A DNA stretch of 17,616 nt from JAPWJZ01 sp038247245 (GTDB lineage Bacteria > Pseudomonadota > Alphaproteobacteria > Micavibrionales > UBA2020): the NCBI GenBank assembly GCA_038247245.1, contig JBBRVE010000064.1, positions 1 through 17,616 on the forward strand, given 5' to 3'. This document shows, piece after piece, positions 13,909-17,616 of this stretch; within the stretch, counting starts at the first letter, position 1; each line of letters opens with the position of its first letter. The position numbers and the translations under genes are program-made. The notes below the pieces were generated by a model. It ran no database searches and was not told the DNA's origin. It saw only the letters and a program-made list of their open reading frames with translations.

Positions 13909-14493
13909 CAATATCCCCTGTTATGGTAGGGGTATTCTGTCATACGGGTGTTAAGGGGCGGTAAATATGGCAAGGTGATATGGGATATTTTTGCGGAAAA
14001 GCCTTTGTATTTCCGTATTGTTAGAACGGGTAGAGAATCAACGGCGCCGATACAAAACCGCCTGCCCCAAAAACATTCGCGAAAGCGCGTTACAACGCGA
14101 TAAACAAAACCCTGCTTTGAAATTATTTTTTCCCGCGCAAGCCGTTGCCGACGTTCTCATTACTGCCTGTTCAAACGCGTTGTCACCAAAAATGACATTG
14201 AAACATGAGGTCAAAGTTGAGAGAATCTTATTAGGCTCTAGAGCCGCGCCCACCAAGGTTTCCAAACATACAGCCAGGAACAAGTTTACGGTTTCTCCGC
14301 CGCTTTGGCGTGGCCGCGCGCGTCTTCAATAACGCTGCACTGCAGCAAGCTTTACACCCCTTAAGTACCGGATTTTATGATGATTTTGGCTCCCGTTTTC
14401 GGTTGGCAATTGCCCCTGCTTGGTTTAACTAATTGTCCATGCCTCAGGCGTATGATTGAGGAAGCAAAAATCCTTATACAGCAGGTGTTTCGC
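13909..14493. other. 585-bp intergenic region without a convincing gene; several CGCG palindromes
   Basis: This gap lies between divergent genes and is visibly richer in A and T than its neighbours. Open frames exist (13991-14332 plus, 14038-14283 minus), but they overlap each other, lack Shine-Dalgarno sites and read as non-coding composition. I recognise no tRNA, tmRNA, RNase P, SRP or riboswitch motif. Palindromic sites are clustered: TTCGCGAA (14076-14083), CGCGTT-AC-AACGCG (14086-14099), AACGCGTT (14174-14181) and GCTGCACTGCAGC (14334-14346). The right end holds a candidate promoter and a leader of about 100 bases for glutamate dehydrogenase. A decayed gene, an unrecognised small RNA or a regulatory region are all possible. 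Confidence 0.5.
14351..14381 (+). promoter_or_regulatory. candidate sigma-70-type promoter for glutamate dehydrogenase
   Basis: TTTACA (14351-14356) and TATGAT (14376-14381) each match the -35 and -10 consensus at five of six positions, but the 19-bp spacer is long. Transcription would start near 14388, giving a leader of about 105 bases before ATG 14494. It lies just after the palindrome GCTGCACTGCAGC (14334-14346), which could be an operator. Confidence 0.33.
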
Positions 14494-17400
14494 ATGTCTA
14501 AATCCCCCCAAAAAGACCGCCTTATCCAAAACGCATTGATCGCGTCGCGAGAAGGGAAAGGGGCGAAAAAAGAAAACCAGCTGCTGCACGAATTCCTCTC
14601 CGCTTTTTACCAGCAAGTGCCGCCCGATGATTTGCAGGGCTGGAAGGCCGAAGACCTTTCCCGTGTTGCAGGTTCGATGTGCGATTGGGCGTCCGAGCGC
14701 GCCTCTGCCCAGCTGAAAGTCCGCGTGTTCAACCCCGAACTGAAACGCGACGGCTGGCACATACCGCACACCGTCATCCAGATCGTGAATGACGACATGC
14801 CCTTCATCATCGACAGCATCGCTTCAGACCTGTTATCGCAGGGCTTAAACATTGATGTGCTGTTCCACCCGATTTTGTCCGTCGCGCGCGAAGGCAGCAA
14901 ATTGAAATCCGTGCAGGCCGGAAAACACGCCGATGCGAAGCAGGTTGAATCTTGCGTTTATATCCAGCTGGAACAGATGCTGACGACCGATGCGATGCGC
15001 AAGCTGCAGGCATCGCTGGAACAGACCCTGAATGATGTACGCGCCGCCACCAATGACTGGCGCGCCATGCTGGCGAAAATCGACGAAGTGTCGCTGTTCG
15101 CTGAAGGTTTTGCCAAGAACCACGATCATCACGACCTGCAGGAATCCCGCGATTTCCTCGCGTATGTCAAAAGCAACAATTTCACGCTGCTTGGCTATCG
15201 CGGCTACAACGTCGGTGGCGGCAAGGCGGCGACGATTGCCGGTTCCAGCCTTGGCATCCTGAAGGGCGGCCGCGTGATCGAAATCGGCGACGACGCCGAA
15301 AACCGCCTGATCGAAGGCCTGCGCGCATCCCGCTGGGCGGTGTCGATCGGCAAACTGGTCGGCGAAATTTCGACCGTCCACCGCCGCGTGCCGATGGACG
15401 CCATCGTCGTGAAATCGGTGAATGCCAAGGGTGAACTTGCCGGCATGCATATCTTCGTCGGCCTTTTCACATCATCCACTTATTCCTGCCGCACAAGCGA
15501 GATCCCGATGGTGCGCCAGAAGGTTGCCGAAACCATCGAGCATGCGGGCTTTATCCGCGGCACGCACGACTACAAGGCGTTGGAGCATATCCTCGAAAAA
15601 ATGCCGCGCGACGAACTGTTCCAGGTGTCATCCGACGACCTGCAAAAACTTTCCCTCGGTATCCTGCGGCTGCAGATCAAGCAGCGCGTCGCGCTGTTTT
15701 CGCACATGGACACGATGGGGCAGCATATGTCCTGCCTGCTCTATGTGCCGCGTGACCGTTTCAACACCAAATTCCGCCTGCAGGCCGCCCGCATTCTGGA
15801 ACAGGGCCTGAACGGGCGCGTTGCCAATTACTTCACCACGCTCGATGACAGCCTGCTTGCGCGGCTGCTGTTCACCGTACGCGTCGAAGACGGCGGCGCG
15901 TCGTACAACCATGCGAAACTGGAAGCGCAGCTGATCGAGCTTTCCCGCGAATGGGATGAACGCCTGAAAAAAGTCCTGATCGACGTCTATGGCAAGATCA
16001 AGGGCGAAGAACTTGCCGTAAGCTATGGCCGCGCCTTCCCGTCCGCGTATCATGAATCAATCGAAATCGGCAACGCCGTACACGATATCCGGCAGTTGGA
16101 AACGATGGTGCATAACGACGCCAGCAACGATATCCGTGTCGAATTCTATCGCCTGAATACCGCGCCGAAGGGCGAATACCGGTTGAAGGTTTACCATGAA
16201 TCGAAGCCCGTGCCGCTGTCGGACATCCTGCCCGTGCTGGATGCGATGGGCTTCAAGTCTGAATCCGAAATGCCCTATGAAGTGAAGCCGATGGGCTATG
16301 GCGGCGCAATCTGGATCCACGATTTCGTGCTGAAAGGCCCCGAAGACGTCGAACTCGAAAAAGTGAAACAGAACCTTGAAGAAACCTTCATCCAGGTCTG
16401 GAAGGGCCGTGCGGAAAGCGACGGGCTCAACCAGCTTGTCTTGCGCGCCAACCTCAACTGGCGCGAAGTGAGGGTGCTCCGCACCTATTCCGGTTACATG
16501 CGTCAGGCGCGCCTGCCGTATTCACGCGTTTACATCGAACAGACGTTGGCCGCATATCCGCACATCGCGCGCGAACTGGTCGAGATGTTCAAGCTGCTGC
16601 ACGACCCGAAATCGGGGGCGAAATCGGCGGAAAAGGCGCGCCTGACAGGCGAAAAAATCATCGAGATGCTGGGCAACGTCCAGAAACTCGACCATGACCG
16701 CATCCTGCGCAGCTATAAAACACTGATCGAAAATACGCTCCGCACCAGTTATTTCCAGACCGACGAAAACGGGATGCCGAAAAACCTGCTGGCGGTGAAG
16801 CTGGATTCCAAGAACATCGCCGAACTGCCGCTGCCGCGTCCGCATGTGGAAATCTATGTTTATTCCACGCGCTTCGAGGCGATCCACCTGCGCGGCGGCG
16901 ACATCGCCCGCGGCGGGATCCGCTGGTCCGACCGCCACGAAGATTTCCGCACCGAAGTCCTGAGCCTTATGAAGGCGCAGCAGGTGAAAAACACCGTCAT
17001 CGTGCCGGTCGGCGCGAAGGGCGGTTTCGTGGTGAAACAGCCTCCGAAAACGGGCGGCCGCGATGCCTATCTGCAGGAAGGCGTCGATTGCTACAAGATT
17101 TTCGTGCAGGCGTTGCTCGACCTCACCGACAACAGCGTCAAGGGCAAGATCGTGCGCCCGAAAGACGTCGTGTGCCATGACGGCCCCGACCCGTATCTGG
17201 TCGTGGCGGCGGATAAAGGCACGGCCACATTCTCCAACCACGCGAACGGATTGTCTGTGAAGGCCGGCTTCTGGCTCGGCGACGCGTTTGCCTCCGGCGG
17301 CGCGACAGGTTACGACCATAAAGGCATCGCCATCACCGCACGCGGCGGCTGGGAATGCGTGAAACGCCATTTCCGCGAAATGGGCACCGACATCCAGAAA

Positions 17401-17616
17401 CAGCCCTTCACCACCGTCGGCGTGGGCGACATGGCGGGCGACGTGTTCGGCAACGGCGTGCTGCTGTCGAAACAGATGAAGCTGCTGGCCGCGTTCAACC
17501 ACGTGCATATCTTCTGCGACCCGAACCCCGATCCGGCATCAAGCTTCGCCGAACGCCAGCGCATGTTCGATAACCGCCTCGGCTGGGATGCGTACAACAA
17601 GGAAAAAATCTCGGCG
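14494..17616 (+). CDS. gdhB: NAD-dependent glutamate dehydrogenase, large (180 kDa) type, N-terminal 1041 residues
   Basis: The frame is open from ATG 14494 to the window edge, giving 1041 of about 1600 residues normally found. The enzyme oxidises glutamate to 2-oxoglutarate and ammonia with NAD, mainly in glutamate catabolism. The N-terminal two thirds is the regulatory region with ACT-like folds (HTVIQIVNDDMPFIIDSIAS near 90-110). The catalytic domain begins around 780, with GGDIARGGIRWSDRHEDFRT (about 804-823), VIVPVGAKGGF (catalytic-type Lys842), DPYLVVAADKGTATFSNHAN, and the nucleotide-binding VGVGDMAGDVFGNG (975-988). AGGTG sits 6 bp before ATG 14494; an in-frame ATG at 14452 would add 14 residues and lacks a better site. 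Names for this gene vary (gdhB in Pseudomonas, gdhZ in Caulobacter). The upstream gap makes a separately regulated transcript likely. Confidence 0.96.
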   Translation, partial: MSKSPQKDRLIQNALIASREGKGAKKENQLLHEFLSAFYQQVPPDDLQGWKAEDLSRVAGSMCDWASERASAQLKVRVFNPELKRDGWHIPHTVIQIVNDDMPFIIDSIASDLLSQGLNIDVLFHPILSVAREGSKLKSVQAGKHADAKQVESCVYIQLEQMLTTDAMRKLQASLEQTLNDVRAATNDWRAMLAKIDEVSLFAEGFAKNHDHHDLQESRDFLAYVKSNNFTLLGYRGYNVGGGKAATIAGSSLGILKGGRVIEIGDDAENRLIEGLRASRWAVSIGKLVGEISTVHRRVPMDAIVVKSVNAKGELAGMHIFVGLFTSSTYSCRTSEIPMVRQKVAETIEHAGFIRGTHDYKALEHILEKMPRDELFQVSSDDLQKLSLGILRLQIKQRVALFSHMDTMGQHMSCLLYVPRDRFNTKFRLQAARILEQGLNGRVANYFTTLDDSLLARLLFTVRVEDGGASYNHAKLEAQLIELSREWDERLKKVLIDVYGKIKGEELAVSYGRAFPSAYHESIEIGNAVHDIRQLETMVHNDASNDIRVEFYRLNTAPKGEYRLKVYHESKPVPLSDILPVLDAMGFKSESEMPYEVKPMGYGGAIWIHDFVLKGPEDVELEKVKQNLEETFIQVWKGRAESDGLNQLVLRANLNWREVRVLRTYSGYMRQARLPYSRVYIEQTLAAYPHIARELVEMFKLLHDPKSGAKSAEKARLTGEKIIEMLGNVQKLDHDRILRSYKTLIENTLRTSYFQTDENGMPKNLLAVKLDSKNIAELPLPRPHVEIYVYSTRFEAIHLRGGDIARGGIRWSDRHEDFRTEVLSLMKAQQVKNTVIVPVGAKGGFVVKQPPKTGGRDAYLQEGVDCYKIFVQALLDLTDNSVKGKIVRPKDVVCHDGPDPYLVVAADKGTATFSNHANGLSVKAGFWLGDAFASGGATGYDHKGIAITARGGWECVKRHFREMGTDIQKQPFTTVGVGDMAGDVFGNGVLLSKQMKLLAAFNHVHIFCDPNPDPASSFAERQRMFDNRLGWDAYNKEKISA

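Noticed and set aside
13991..14332. 113-residue open frame in the gap before glutamate dehydrogenase
   Set aside because: It starts at TTG without a Shine-Dalgarno site, has no recognisable motif or coding-like composition, and overlaps an equally weak minus-strand frame at 14038-14283.
14405..14419. Possible sigma-54 promoter (GG...GC) before glutamate dehydrogenase
   Set aside because: The GG and GC are separated by 11 bases instead of the required 10, and the -12 TTGC context is missing.
16522..17508. 328-residue minus-strand open frame inside glutamate dehydrogenase
   Set aside because: His/Arg/Phe-rich shadow of a strongly conserved catalytic domain on the plus strand.

Overview
The window reads as chromosomal DNA of an alphaproteobacterium with moderately high GC. 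The clues are a HemB whose zinc cysteines are replaced, a short Bpt-type aminoacyl-tRNA-protein transferase, a very large NAD-dependent glutamate dehydrogenase of the 180 kDa class, and many genes packed with 1-4 bp gaps or overlaps. A Rhodospirillales- or Micavibrionales-like origin is my inference; no rRNA or other marker in the window proves it. I see no tRNA, rRNA, CRISPR array, transposase or phage gene.

Layout. Bases 1-125 hold the 3' end of a plus-strand gene. A convergent SRAP-family gene follows (141-809, minus) in which the catalytic Cys2 and His are missing. From 952 to 3761 there is a plus-strand run of poorly known genes: a DUF805-Sel1 membrane protein, a VOC/glyoxalase-fold protein, a small two-helix membrane protein, and an ankyrin-like protein. 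The first three are joined by 4-bp GTGA and ATGA overlaps. hemB (3871-4920) comes next. A two-gene signalling module follows: a double-domain KaiC-like ATPase (5059-6543) and a soluble hybrid histidine kinase (6560-8200) with a degenerate N-terminal receiver. A multi-pass membrane protein of unknown function converges on the kinase and overlaps its stop codon (8197-9024, minus).

The right half holds an arginase/agmatinase-family ureohydrolase (9157-10077) and the flagellar stator pair motA-motB (10178-12029, 1 bp apart). Next is a 132-bp element with 13-bp perfect terminal inverted repeats (12039-12170), then bpt (12191-12937) and a convergent helical protein of unknown function (12964-13908). 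A 585-bp gap without a convincing gene leads to the first 1041 codons of NAD-glutamate dehydrogenase (14494 to the window end).

How the genes work together. Three groupings are supported by gene arrangement: motA with motB as one stator, kaiC-like with the hybrid kinase as one signalling unit, and DUF805-Sel1 with VOC and the small membrane protein as one translation unit. hemB, bpt, the ureohydrolase and the dehydrogenase look like separately transcribed housekeeping or nitrogen-metabolism genes. The strongest leads for something undescribed are the SRAP protein with a dismantled active site, the KaiC-like/pseudo-receiver kinase module, and the foldable element in front of bpt.
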